Shown: positions 36,540 to 49,032, numbered from the stretch's first letter. The stretch is 64,000 bases of DNA from Thuidium tamariscinum (GCA_947034885.2 OX344753.2:7688001-7752000); one strand, 5' to 3'. Notes: generated by a model from the sequence alone, not told the origin. Made by a program: numbers and translations.

Positions 36540-38260
36540 ACCAGATTTAAAATTGAATTAAAAGCCAACACTTTGAAGGGTTGAAACCATTATATAAAAC
36601 CGACCATCTAAGGGTTGGAACTGAATTTTGGAGAGGCAAAATATTTTGAGGTATTTTTCAGTAAATTTTTCTTGAAAGACAAGTAAAAATAGGCATCAAA
36701 TACAAGTTATTTCATATGTTTTGGAGCTTTGTGGAATTCATTACAAATTTTTTTAAGTTGAAAAAAAGTAGTATTCTATGGTCATCAAAAGTGACCACGT
36801 CTTGAAATGTGTAGATTTGGTACATTAAAGAAAGCAAAATATACTAGTAAGTCATGTTTGTTTTTTAATGCCCAATTAGTGTTCAAACCTTCTACCTTAG
36901 TTTGCATTTAAGGGATTATTATGAAGGATAACACTAAAATATAACAACATTAGAAAACTTACATCAAGCTACAAGGTCTCTTTGAGAAAATTTATGGATG
37001 TGACAATAATCTAGTACGAAGAAATGCCTAAAAACTCTTGACATAATTTACGTTTGTAGAAAGCAACCCATTCTCGATCACCCCCATTTTGGCAGTATAT
37101 AGTGCTCTCTTTCTATGTACTACAGATGAGTAATAATCAATGACGATGCAATTCCCAATACAATTGTATCACATTATAATTGGCTACTAGTCTCTCCATA
37201 TTGCAATCAGTCCTTTATCAATTTTGCAACTAACCTTTAATTGAAAATAAGGAAACCTATATGACCAATGTAATATAAATACAATCTTCAACTAAAAAAT
37301 TCATAGTAATTTTATTTTGAATTAATTTTCCCTAAAGAGCTCTAAATCTACATTTCTAAGGATTAACTTCAAAGTACTTTCATCTTCAAAGATATAGAAA
37401 ATGTCCAATCTCATGTTGAGAGGAGTAAGATAACCACACCAAATTCCACTTTGTAAAACAAAACCCTTGAGATTCTTACCTACAATGTACTCCCCCTGTT
37501 CATGAGAGTCTAAGATTGAATTTAGAAACACCTATGTCCAACACTTTGAAATGCATAGTTTTTTGTTACAGTTGAGTTATTTGTAAAGTACCCTGAACTA
37601 GGGTTTAAACCCATGAGTTTTGTGAAGAAGCCGGTTGAGTTAAAAAAGTCAAAATAAAAGTGGATATTTTTCCATCAAAATGGTGCCTAAAAAAAGTTTG
37701 GTCCCCACTTTTGAAGTCGTGTGACATAAGTATCTTGCAAAAATGTTTGACGCTTCAATTATAGTCACCTTCTCAACTTCAAAAAAAGTCATGCCCAAAA
37801 TGAGGAAGACTTTACAAATAACTCAAGTGTCCAAAAAATGCATTCTCAAAGAATCTAGAATCCCATTCAGAATTTCAGACTATCAACAAGACCCCACATA
37901 ACTTTTTCACTTTTTCAATGTAATAATGTGACCGATGTTAAATTGCTTATTTGGTAGGTTTTAAGTGAGGTAACCTTAAAATATAAACTTTACCCTTGGA
38001 TGCCAAGATGCTGTTCCAATTGCCACATAAAGCCACTTGGAGTCACAGGTATAACTTTTGCATCCGTGAGACTAAAATTGACATTTCTAAATATGGCCGA
38101 AGCAAGTGTTTGCACAGCAGCACGAGCAGTCGGAGCAGACCATGGCAGAAGTTTGTTTCCGACTATTTTTTTCTTGACATAAACAAATTTTTTTCATTGC
38201 AAAAGAAACTTGATACATGATACAAATGAAGAATTTAGCAAATAATGTACAGAGAAAAAA
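36540..38260. other. Spacer between RPS25 and the FKBP gene
   Basis: About 1.7 kb of AT-rich sequence. It includes the MITE at 37,573-37,825 and, at its right end, the probable 3' untranslated region of the FKBP gene. No confident gene is seen; the short frames at 37,322-37,531 and 37,996-38,220 resemble nothing known. Confidence 0.7.
37573..37825 (+). mobile_element. MITE with 3-bp duplication, copy 1, 253 bp
   Basis: Terminal repeats TGAGTTATTTGTAAAGT and its complement are flanked by AGT on both sides (37,570-37,572 and 37,826-37,828). The second copy (42,231-42,489) is collinear, sharing TTTGGTCCCCACTTTTGAAG and GTGTGACATAAGTATCTTGC. A 3-bp duplication fits PIF/Harbinger or CACTA types; the termini do not start CACTA. 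Confidence 0.75.
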
Positions 38261-41200
38261 TCAGCCTTCCACAACCTTGACACGAGACCTGCAATCAAAA
38301 ACGCAAGACATCAGTGATAACATTCTCTCATTCTCATAATCTTCACAGTGACAATGGCTGCATAACAATATTGCCAAAATCTATTAAAGGGTCCTTTTTA
38401 CCTTCCACACAACCGGTAGCAATCTCATTACTGTAGTTGATTTCAATTCATGGTACCATGTGGATCAAAAGGTAAGATAAGTGAGATGTGCTCCATAGAC
38501 TTAGATTTAGCTGTGGAAAATCAATGCGACAAAAGGGTTGATGACAGTGCAAAGGAGGGGCAAGGAAACAAGAGTGCATACAAGAATTCTCTAAGAGCAA
38601 TGCGTTGGAGAACTTTTTATGGGAGGATGGTTGAGCATTTGGGAGTTAAAGGGAGGAAATTTCGTATTGGGTTAGGCATGTTTCAATAAGTACACACAAT
38701 GCAAGGAACATACCCAAAACTATCTTGTTTGATGCTCAGAAGCTCCACATCGATCTGTGACAAGCGGAAGTGGCAGTCAGTTCCTTTTCCAGAGAAAACC
38801 TTAAAATAGCACCAGGCAAACTCTTCAAATATTCCATAAAATTTGCAATTTTACCTGGAGTGTCGCATCAGGAGGAATCTCTTGGACGCCTTTCTTACCG
38901 TACGCTAATTCAGGAGGTACAATCAGCAGACGCTGCAGGAAAGCAGATAGTTAACGACATGATCGTAAGAAGAGTAACAGTATATCCAAATCAGAAAGCT
39001 TAACACAAAAACAAGCAAGCAGCTATGGCTCTGTCCATGTAGTATTGGCTTGCGTTTCAGGTCCTACTCAAACTTCCTTACATTCACTGTAAATGTAGTT
39101 TTTGTCAATGCAAAGCCTCCTTCCCTTTGGTCTAGAGTCAAAAAAAAGGTTATCAGAGGAACCAAAAGCCAAAAATGATAGAAATTTGAAGGAGGTACCT
39201 GGCCTCCCACTCTCATCCCTTCCACACCATAGTCCAAGCCTTTCAATACAATTCCATATTCCGAAGCTCCAACGTCAAACCCATACGGCTGCACAACAAG
39301 CAAAAGCTTCTCAGCGATATGATACCAACTTCAAAACACTGCGATAGGTAACATGGTTTAAAAATTGCCCAAATCTCGCCCTGGATGAGCAAAGAAACAA
39401 TAGAATGATATGAAGAAAACGTACTGTGCCTCCAGTGACTCCCATGCCCTGTCGGCTTGTCATGAACGTTATTCCTTTCCATTTGGCCACGTAGTGAATC
39501 TGAAACATAGAACAAAGAATAATGTCTTCACGAAAAATGTTCCTACGAAATTCTTAAAAAAAAGGGGCAGTAAAACAAATAGCTGATACTGATGCAAACT
39601 TCATAACACCCCTAGACAACCTCATAACACCTCTAGACAACCCTTGCTGAACACCCTTGGAATTGGTATGAAAAAAAATCCCTAAACCCTTGTTTTGCAA
39701 AGTTGACGGTGATTTGAGGGTTTAGGGTCAACTTTAGAACACATAGTAAAAATACGTGAGAATATGTCTAATTTCTCTCGATATTTGACAATGATTTAAA
39801 TCCGTATATCTCTTTGTTGGCATTGTTCTCAATGTGCCATGCCACTGCTACTGTTCCTGTAGTAAAGCATCAGGTAGGGTGAAAGTACCGCAACACGGAC
39901 ACCCTTCTCAGCAGCCTTTCCACCTCCGACTTTCACGTCGTAGTACCTACAGTCATGTTCCAAAAATGCAAAACTCTTTGTCACAAGATAGAACATTTGA
40001 AGAGCTTGTTTCTTTGAAATGGTGAACACAAGCAAGAAATTCGAGGCAATCACGGCTGCACCCACGTGCCTTGCTACTTCTTCTGGAGTCACCGGCAGAA
40101 GAGGATCCAGTACTCACTTGAGACCATTCGGAAGTGTCTTGTAATCACTCTCTGGAATTAGTTCGCTTCGCAGCTGCCACATGTGCGCGAGAGATTATCA
40201 GCGTACAGTTTCAAGCACCCTATCCATCCAAATTGCTTATGATATCAGGTACATGATACTTAAACCACTAGGGACCTGATCCCGTCTCCTACTGTTGCCA
40301 ACAGCAGCTCATCTCTTCCAATACATTTGGAAATAAATTTAAAAGCAACTGGTGTAAGCATGACTTGGTTATGTCTACGATCACTGATCTTTGAACAAAA
40401 ATGGGGTTCGCTGTAGTCACTATAGCGATCTAAAACCTCCCACATTGAAACTTCTTTAGAAATTTTCATATAGTGATAAAAATTGATCTCAATAGATTCA
40501 GCTCTTGTTCCCAAAATGACCTCTCCACAACTCTATAGCGATCTCCCAAAAATCCCCACCCTACATAATGATTAACTTGCTTAAAGTGACGCATACAGCA
40601 TCCTTAGTATTTATATCAGCAGCGTCTAGAGTGGAAAAGGAGACACTCATAATTGAAGACCCTAAACCGAAAAAGATCTTCAGATTTGGCGACCCTACTA
40701 CACGAAAGGAGAACAGGACTTACAGCCCGTCTGCTTGACGACACAGCCTCTGCATCGTCCCCGAAGCCCACTGTTGATGCTGCATACACGACGCCCTCCA
40801 GAATCTTAGAGGTGCCAGAACTGCCAAGGTCAAAAGGTTTTCTCTCTCATTGAGCCTGTCACAAACCTAGGGTGTGAACGGACTGAGGATGCCAATCCAG
40901 GATTTTGAAGCTGATGTGACAGTTGAAATTGAGGGGAGGAAGATTAGAACCCATGATGCTAGCCCTTCTTCAATGCACTTACAAACCACTCCAGAATCTG
41001 AGTTAGAAGATGTGCAACCCGCGAGATTCAAACTTAACCTTACCAGTGGAACGCTCAATTTTGAAGTTCGAAACTTTGACAAGTCATGATCTATTAGCAA
41101 ACTTAGAATCCGCAGCTGAAAATTCGAGAATAATACAAACTTCAAGCGATCTTCAACCCCAGATGCATTTTGAACATCAACTACTGCAAATGAAATTCGA

Positions 41201-41811
41201 GAGGACAAATGAAATTTGTAAGGTGATATTTATGTCATTTGCATTGAAATTATGTCTGGATATGGCAATCTTTCCGCTCAGCAGCTCATCCAGTAGATAC
41301 ACACTTGCAAATCATCTCCAAAATTGCGTCGTCCGTATGATTTGAATCCAAAATTCACACGCAGGAGTACCAAAACTGAGGGAATGTTTTTCATGATATT
41401 GCAGCATTAGGGTTGCAAAGAAGACCCACCTAATGACAAACCAGCAAGAACGGCAGCAACAGTGACTTCCCTCCTGGACGCTGCAACTCCACCACTGGCG
41501 CCAGGCTCACTTGCCATAGCCCGAGCTGCCACCCCCATAGTCCATCCACTCGGAGCTTGTGCTTTCAGAGCTTTCAAATCTCCTGCGCAAACATCACACG
41601 CAACAGCATTCAAAATCACAAAGCTCCATTGGATTTTTGTCAAGGCAAATTCGCTGCCAAATCTCAATGAGGATCGATCCAAAAGCCGAGCTCAAGAGGC
41701 TTGAGTCCCATTGTATCCCCATGTAGGAGGCTTGAGATTTGGGAACTGACGTGCAAGGAAGGTGTGCGAGGAGGAGAGTCCTAGCGGCAGGGACGTGGAA
41801 GCCATAGCCAT
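38261..41811 (-). CDS. Thylakoid lumen FKBP16-type immunophilin, 10 exons, about 246 aa
   Basis: An FKBP-fold protein predicted for the chloroplast thylakoid lumen. Exons (minus): 41,811-41,751; 41,582 to about 41,426; 40,820-40,724; 40,173-40,118; 39,946-39,889; 39,499-39,425; 39,288-39,199; 38,932-38,855; 38,754-38,714; 38,288-38,261. The first 72 residues form a bipartite transit peptide with a twin-arginine motif (SRREVTVAAVLAGLSLG, RR about 57-58). The FKBP domain follows: YYDVKVGGGKAAEKGVRVA, HYVAKWKGITFMTSRQGMGV, PYGFDVG, GLDYGVEGMRVGGQ, VPPELAYGKKGVQEIPPDAT, and the tail VKVVEG. From memory this is closest to FKBP16-2 (PnsL4, a lumenal NDH-complex subunit) or FKBP16-1. Aligned with human FKBP12, catalytic Asp37 is Met and Trp59 is Leu, so isomerase activity is doubtful. 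The exon 2 donor is non-consensus and uncertain by a few bases. Confidence 0.92.
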
Positions 41812-42230
41812 GGCTTGGTGGGGAATTCTTGCGACGATGGCTTGGAAGAAGAGCTCCCGGGGCAGAAGAGGAAGAGTTGGGGAAAAGCTGGCTTGGTATT
41901 GGTACAGGGAACACTGGTTTGGATGAGGTTGGCAAATCCATTGGAATTCTTATGCTTTCACCCAACTGAAAACCCATTTGTGTCCAAATCAGGAAAGAAT
42001 TTTTAAAGTTTTTGTGAAGCGGAATTGCCTCACATTTATCAAGTTTCATGGGGCTTTTGTTTTCATGAGAAATTATATTTTTGGAGTAACTTTGCCTTGT
42101 TGTTGACATTAAAGAAATCCAAAAGTTTAAGTTCTATACCACAAACATGTTTTCTAAAATCAACACGTTGCCTTCCTTGTTGTGCTTGAGCCTCTATCTA
42201 AAAATTTCCTAGTCAACAATTTTGATTATT

Positions 42231-42489
42231 TGAGTTATTCGTAAAGTACCCTAAACCGTTTAAATGCATGTGTTTTGTGAAAAAGCCAGTTGAGTTAAAA
42301 AAGTCTAAATAAAAGTGGGTAAGAAACTTATTTTTCCATCAAAATGGTGCCTAAAAAAGTTTGGTCCCCACTTTTGAAGTCGTGTGACATAAGTATCTTG
42401 CAAAAAAGTTTTGATGCTTCAACTATAGTTGCCTTCTCAACTTCAAAAAAAGTCATACCCAAAGTGGGGGGGACTTTACAAATAACTCA
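42231..42489 (+). mobile_element. MITE with 3-bp duplication, copy 2, 259 bp
   Basis: TGAGTTATTCGTAAAGT on the left and CTTTACAAATAACTCA on the right, flanked by ATT on both sides (42,228-42,230 and 42,490-42,492). It lies about 420 bp upstream of the FKBP start codon, in the same orientation as copy 1 beyond the other end of that gene. Confidence 0.75.
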
Positions 42490-42594
42490 ATTGTTTTTCA
42501 AACTTTTGTATAGATTTCTAAGATTTTTTGTGTCTTATGTGCATAATTGGTTGATTTTTATACATGGAAGTCTGCTTTTTGAGCAATCTTCGAC

Positions 42595-42752
42595 AATCTA
42601 TCAAAATCTTAGATCTAATTTGATCTTTTATAGCTAGATTAGATCCAATCTAAGATCCAATTAGATCTAAGATTTTGATCTAGATTAGATCTAAATTAGA
42701 TCAAAATTAGATCTAATTTGATCTTTTATAGCTAGGATGAAAATTAGATCTT
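42595..42752. repeat. AGATCT-rich palindromic repeat cluster
   Basis: A 27-base word containing AGATCTAATTTGATC and TTTTATAGCTAG occurs at about 42,609 and again at about 42,709. Between them, words of the type TTAGATC and GATCTAA alternate on both strands, giving many local palindromes. Confidence 0.65.
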
Positions 42753-43718
42753 TCAAGGGTAAAAGTTGCCTTCATTGAATTTCATCATTCTTTCACTTCT
42801 ATAGGAAGTAGAAGAAACTACATTTTAACCCCCAAATGTCCAAACTCATCTCTAGAATTGATGGTTTTGGAAAAGTCATCATAAAGTACTATTTAGAAGA
42901 ATATTTTGGAATTGAGATGCATGTAAAAATTGTTGAATTTGAGTATTAGATTCTATCCATATAATTAGATTCACTAACCAATATTTTTCTATAAATTTCG
43001 AAAGGGAAAATTCGAAATTCCTTCTAAATTCAATTACATGCAAAATATTGTCATTTTTTGAGTAAATTTTGTTAGAGTGAATTTGAAACAAAGTTCTCTT
43101 GAAATGGTGTATTTTGAAATTCTTATATTTTTTGATTCTATGACCTCATTTTGTAATTCCAAATTTGAACAAGAGTTGATGCAATTTTGTCTTGGTTGAT
43201 TACTTGACATACTTCTATATTTGTAATTTTAGAAATTATGATGACTTTCATGCTAGCTATAAAAAAAAAACAATCTAATTTTCAATTTGTACATCATTCA
43301 GAAACTAGATGTTGGAGTGCTTATGAGTTGAGGAGAAATTGAGGCTTGTTGTCAAAGTGAAAGCAATCCCAATGTTTAAGTTCAATATTAAAAATAGATA
43401 TTTGAAAGTCACAAAATGAGGATTATTATCATCCTTTTTTTTCCTTTTTGAGAAAGTACTAAAATGGTAATCACTTCAAATTTGGTGAATTATTGTATAT
43501 CTACATTCATCCATATTTTGGACTTTAAAACACTTTTCCATCATATTCATACACTTTTTCATCCAATTTTGGCAACTTCATCCATATTTTTTTTTAAATT
43601 AGAAAATTTTCTGACAAAAAAAGATTACTTTTATCTGGTGAAAGAAAGACATTTATTTTAAAATGGTGCATCCATGGTGCTAGAAAAAAAAATTGGTTTT
43701 CATTAAGTAACCTAAAGC

Positions 43719-43867
43719 ATGTGAACCTATAAGCCTAGAAGACTATATACATATATTATAAGTGTCTATATAATAAAACTTTATACAATTATAGTGCAAT
43801 CATGTTATAGATACTTGTATTATAGGTGTTTATGTTATAAACACCTTCAATGGTTGTAGGATATTCA
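43719..43867 (-). repeat. Dispersed repeat, copy 2 (inverted relative of 6.7 kb)
   Basis: The complement of this segment is collinear with 6,682-6,850. The palindromic core GGTGTTTATGTTATAAACACC-type sequence is intact here. Termini are not defined. Confidence 0.55.
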
Positions 43868-44352
43868 CTTCTATACATGCTAGCTCAAGGGTCATATGCT
43901 CGCATTTTTACACTCACATACTAGCATAATTGCTTTTGCAAACCAATTGCATACTTCCATATAGATTTCTAGAATTTCTTTTGTCTTTTCTCCAAAGCCA
44001 TTGGTTAATTTTCTACACATAGAGTTTTGTTCTTTGTATCGTATCAATGAGTCCCACAGTAGGCTTCTTATAAAAAAATTGGAATCAGGTAATGGCACCT
44101 AAAATTGTCAATGTAAAAGTTTCAATGTTTTTTATGTGACTATGTTGTGGAATTTTTGTTCAACATACTACTCTACAAAAATTTATAGTAAAAGATGTTG
44201 CAAATAGAATTTGAATTTTTTAATGTTTCGAGAATATGTTTATATTATCAAAAGCAATACTTTGTCAACTCCTTTGATTGATTGGAACCTTGAAGTGAGG
44301 CTTGAATAGTGACACCCTTATATAGTGACTTTGACCACCTTTACAAGCTTAA

Positions 44353-44880
44353 TACCTAAAGGACTATTAAACCATTTGTCCCCTCAAGAAACAACATGGA
44401 TTTTGGATACATTTCTTTGGACTTAATTTTTGGTGGAACATTTTAAAATTTATTCATAAGATAGAAAACTTGTCAACTCTCTAGGAATGTATTTTTTCAA
44501 TTAGCACTTGGGAGCAAAAGTTATACCACATTCATTGAAGATAAGCCCCAAATTGAACTTGGTGGGTAGCAAAAAATCTAGAAAATCATGAAATAAACAC
44601 TTAAAAAATTTGTTTCTTGTGAAATGTATTCTTGTCTACATAAAAAGATTTGGTTCATTCCATTTGGAATTGTGATTAGAATGTTATGTATCTTTTTGTG
44701 AGTAATTAGAGCATCTTTAAAAAAATAGCATATGATTTGTTTTTTATGTCAATTTTCATTTTACTTTAAAATATAAAATTCCACAAGGTTAACTTTGATT
44801 GATAAAAGAGTCTCACTATTGGGATTAGGGTATTTTAATTTCATCTTAGAGCTATTAATGATTTAGTTTTTTCCTCTATC
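44353..44880 (-). mobile_element. Truncated copy of the 900-bp piggyBac-like family
   Basis: TTAA at 44,349-44,352 is followed by TACCTAAAGGAC, a decayed terminal repeat, then TTTGTCCCCTC, GGGAGCAAAAGTTATACCAC and a GGTGGG block. These are collinear with the reverse complement of roughly 9,440-9,971. The far end is lost beyond the ATCTTAGAGCTATTAA word. Confidence 0.55.
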
Positions 44881-46578
44881 ACATACCTTCTACTACTCTT
44901 GGGGGATGCAATGAGCGGAAGAAGTAGGCATATACATATGAACAAATGCACACTACTAATTAAACATTTGAGGTAAAAATTATAATTTCATTTTATATAC
45001 TATAGTATATAGAAAATGCCATAGGGTGTCTTCTAAATACTATAGTGTATAGATTGATAGGGGGCATTAGAAAAAAAAATAGACTTAGGGGATCCCCCGT
45101 AATATTTATTTATTGGTCCCAAAGTCTTAATTAGTGTTGTTGACTTGTGAGTAGGCTTGGTGGTCAGATCATCAATTGCTTAGTTCATTAATTGGCAGGT
45201 CATCAATTTATAGACATTGAACATATTGTGTTTCAAGTTGTACCAGGAATGTAATTATAGTAGTTTACCAGTTTCATTCCAATTTTCCATGCATTGACTG
45301 TGTTATTAGTCTCACCAGTTTCATTCCATACTTGCAATCAATGTATTTAGTAGAAGAATGTACTCAAGGGAAAAAACTTTCAAAATAGAATTTTGTGTAT
45401 GTTGAAAAAGAATCTGATTTGGTGTATATTTAAGAAGAATCTTACATTCCATGAAGATTGGGATTGGCAATACAAGATTTTATAAGAAGATCAATTTCAT
45501 ATGAGCTAATGAGCACAATGCTAATGGTACTTGGATTACCACGCTTCACCACAATTGATTATTTTCATTTGGCTTTGTGGTTTTAACATGATCAAATCTT
45601 CAATTTTAAAAATAGATTAGTTGATATCACATAGTACCACATTTTATTTGACATTATCCAAACTTAATTCAATACATTAACTTATATAGATTTGATACTA
45701 AAAACTCTCAAAATGCCACTATGTAGTGAAGAATAAAATAAAAAATTGGTGGTTTCACATGTACATTCGGTTTGCTATTAGGTAGGCAAAAATAGAACTT
45801 TATTTATAGATACTTGTTGTTTTGAGATGCCACTACCTATAATTGAATGTGAACTAATCATAGATGTGTTGTGGGTGAATTTAGATGAAAAATGGAGATA
45901 ATCCCTAATTTAAAAGAGTTAGCATCAATGAGGCTAATTATTAAATTTTGAATGACTATTTTCAAGAGATAATTGTAGAGCTATACAAAATAGATATTGT
46001 ACATCCATATTATTTTCTTCTAGATGTTGATGACACAAGATGTACACAACGAAAACACAAAAGTCTCTTAGAATCTTCTATTGGTTTGGTACATCTAGAG
46101 ATAGTGCTTTGAATATTCATAATTATTTTATATGTACTTGTCTAAATAATGTGTGCTATTCAAAGTGTGTTGAAGTCCTTTTGCAATTGTATAATATTAA
46201 ATGTCCAATTGAAACTACCTATTTTTATTGGTTCTAGCATTTTGAGATCTTTACACTTAAAAGTCCTAATTTTTAAAAACTTATTGAACTTGTGAATATC
46301 ATAATTTTGGAATTGTGAAATAATTTATGGATAAGCTAGTATAAATATAGAGACTTATTATAGGATACAATATGGTGAGCAATGTTCAAGGTTTAAGAAC
46401 CACCAATTAGTTCATAGTTATCTTGTGCTTTTAGGAAAAAAAACAATGTGAAAGTAGAAGATATGAAATTGGACAAGAAATTGGTAGGATCAACAACCAA
46501 TTGGTGTGCAAAAATAAAATATAGATAAGTATCCACCTCTTTCATGAAATTGTCAAATTTTAGCCTTTTAGCCAATTT

Positions 46579-47782
46579 CAAGGGGGACACTTCTTGTGTA
46601 TTTGGGGGACCCACATGCGGCAGTGGGGTATTTTTTGGGGGGCTATTTACCTCCTAGAAAGCATTTAAAGGACCCCTATTATTACATAAAGCAAAAAGAT
46701 TACCCATATTATCATATATGTCATTACTTATAATATGTAGGCCAAAGGAATATATTAGAGGCTATTTTCTTTGTAAGGAAAAAAACTAACAAAAAAAATA
46801 ATGAGAATACCTTATAGAAAAAAAGATTCAAGTTATAACAATGCATGAATACAAATACAACACAAATACATGCATGAAAAGCAAGACATTAGGGTTGAAA
46901 AACCCGGGGAGGACACTTCTTGTGTATTTGGGGGACCCACGTGCGGCGGTGGGGTATTTTTAGGGGGGCTATCAATTACTTGTAATCATTACTTGGCAAC
47001 ATTAAAAGAGCCCCTATTTTACAATAAAGCGGAAAAATCAGCCATATTATCATCCCTATTTTATTTTTAAAACACTTTGCCTTTTTAATGTCCCCTATTT
47101 TATATATAAATTTCTTATAAATTTTATTCAAGATTATTTAAATGTACCCTATCTTCCGCTGCACGTAGGTTATTAAAAAACGGGAAGTGTCCTCCCCTAG
47201 TTGAAAAAGTATTGAAGAGATTTTAGGGACAAAAATGTGTTTAAAAATACAGACATGAAGTTCATCTATAAACTATGACCACAAATATATGCCTCATATA
47301 AAAAAATTACATCAGAAATATGCCTTTCTAATGCCCTCCATCACATGTGAAAAAACAAAATCAAGCTCTATGACATGGTGCTACCCAAACTTCAGAGAGG
47401 TTGTTCATAGCACGAATTCCTGCACCCAACCAGATTGCAAACATCAATGGAGTTAGATATGATTTAAAGATATGCCGTAGATGAACTATAGATATACTAT
47501 AGTATATGTATCTTGAGCTGTATCTGACGAGTACTATAAATATTAATTGAACCTACTAAATTTTCTTCCTAGGATCCCATTCTTTTGCTCCTAATTTATA
47601 TCTACCTAAATTCTAATGGACTATATTTTCCAGTTCCCTATATTACTTATAAAGGACATGCCACTTTTAATGTCCCCTAATTTATATGTAAATTTCTTAT
47701 AAATTTTACCTAAGATTATTTAAATGTACCCTATATTCCGCTGCACGTAGGTTATTAAAAAACGGGAAGTGTTCTCCCCGGG
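46579..47782. mobile_element. Mutator-like element, about 1.2 kb, with a nested relative
   Basis: Flanked by a perfect 10-bp duplication, TAGCCAATTT (46,569-46,578 and 47,783-47,792). The left end is GGGGGACACTTC and the right end, complemented, GGGGAGAACACTTC. A smaller relative occupies 46,903-47,199, so the original element was about 900 bp. Both share TTGTGTATTTGGGGGACCCA near the left and CCGCTGCACGTAGGTTATTA near the right. No transposase frame. Confidence 0.75.
46903..47199. mobile_element. Mutator-like MITE nested inside a relative, 297 bp
   Basis: Flanked by a perfect 9-bp duplication, GTTGAAAAA (46,894-46,902 and 47,200-47,208). The ends share GGGGAGGACACTTC in inverted orientation. 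It looks like an internally shortened version of the element it landed in, which it interrupts about 320 bp from its left end. Confidence 0.78.
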
Positions 47783-48646
47783 TAGCCAATTTGGATCCAA
47801 GGCTAATATTTAGGTTGTAGGAGGTAGAATGTTGTTATTCAAGGTAGGTATGGCCTTAGGTTTGGTTGTAGCAACTAGCCCTTGCCATATTATCCTTGTC
47901 TACTTGATATAATGAAATTTCAAATTTAGTTTCAAAATTAGAATTGAAGGAAGAGGATTATAGCCTTTGCAAATTTTGAGTTGAAGAAAAGTTTTTGATG
48001 AAAATCTAATTATACTAGAGGAAATTAACTAGGAGATTTTGATAAGAAAATGATACAACCAATGCCCTTGCATTGCAAAAAACCCTCGACTCCTTCTTTA
48101 AAGAAGAAACAAATTATTGAGGCTACTCTAAAAACTTCTTGAATGCAAATGTCAAGCCATGGTAATGTCAAGGGTTGTTATTCCTCATAAGATGCTTCTT
48201 CTTTTACATGAATAGAAATAATTAAACTCAATTGTTGAATGGTTGGATTTTAGTTAACCATATGCAATCAAGATTCTTTAAAAAAAGAATTTATAATGTT
48301 GCAACACGCCTATGTATGTTATGGAAAGTAATATGCCTCTCCTAATCCTATGAAAACCTATCAACTCCTCTTCAAATGTGATTATAGAAACAAATACTTC
48401 CTTTGTTTCCAAATAATTAAATTTTTTTTTGGTATAACACAAAGAAAACATTAATTATTATTTGAAAATACAATAGGTATAACTATGTAGCAATTGTCAT
48501 TTTCCATTCAAAGTTTAATATGAAAAAAGACAATTTCCTTATTATCTTTGGGATGAGGTCAATGTTCCTACAACACAAATAGTGTAAGAGCATCTCCAAT
48601 AGTTCACATCAAAAGGGATAGGCTAGCTTGAGAATGGCATGTATTA

Positions 48647-49032
48647 GAGCATTTCCATGCTAGAGATGGCAAACGGGGCGCCAGGTGGAGATTCCTTGGG
48701 GTTGGTGTGCCTTCTTTTTCATTCTAAGAGTCACATCCCCACCATAAGACTCATCAAGTGGTCAAACTTCCATTAATAACTATTAGTTTATTAGTTCAAA
48801 AAGAATCTCTTCACCTTTTCAAATGAAGTTTTCCAAAAGGTAGGAACAAAAAGTCATTTATATTGCTTAGTGAGCCACTGTGATTACTCCTCAAGATTGT
48901 GTGTGTTCTTTAAATTTGGTTGTAGCTAGTCACAATTTTGGCTTCCCCGTACCAAATGTGGAGCAATTATGTTGCTCGGGTCCGGCCACTCCCTGGATTG
49001 CGCCTATTTAGTGTGTTGGCATGGGGATGCTC
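48647..49032. mobile_element. Tourist-like (PIF/Harbinger) MITE, 386 bp
   Basis: Ends GAGCATTTCCATGC and GCATGGGGATGCTC are near-complements, flanked by TTA on both sides. TTA duplication with GAGCAT ends is typical of Tourist elements. Further inward, GGGGCGCCAGG (left) faces GCGCCTA (right). A similar AAGAGCATCTCCAATAG word 55 bp to the left (about 48,589) may be a second, solitary end. Confidence 0.6.

Noticed and set aside
41594-42109. Minus-strand frame of 171 codons over the FKBP first exon
   Set aside because: It reads a different frame from the transit peptide and crosses an intron; the spliced model explains the exon better.
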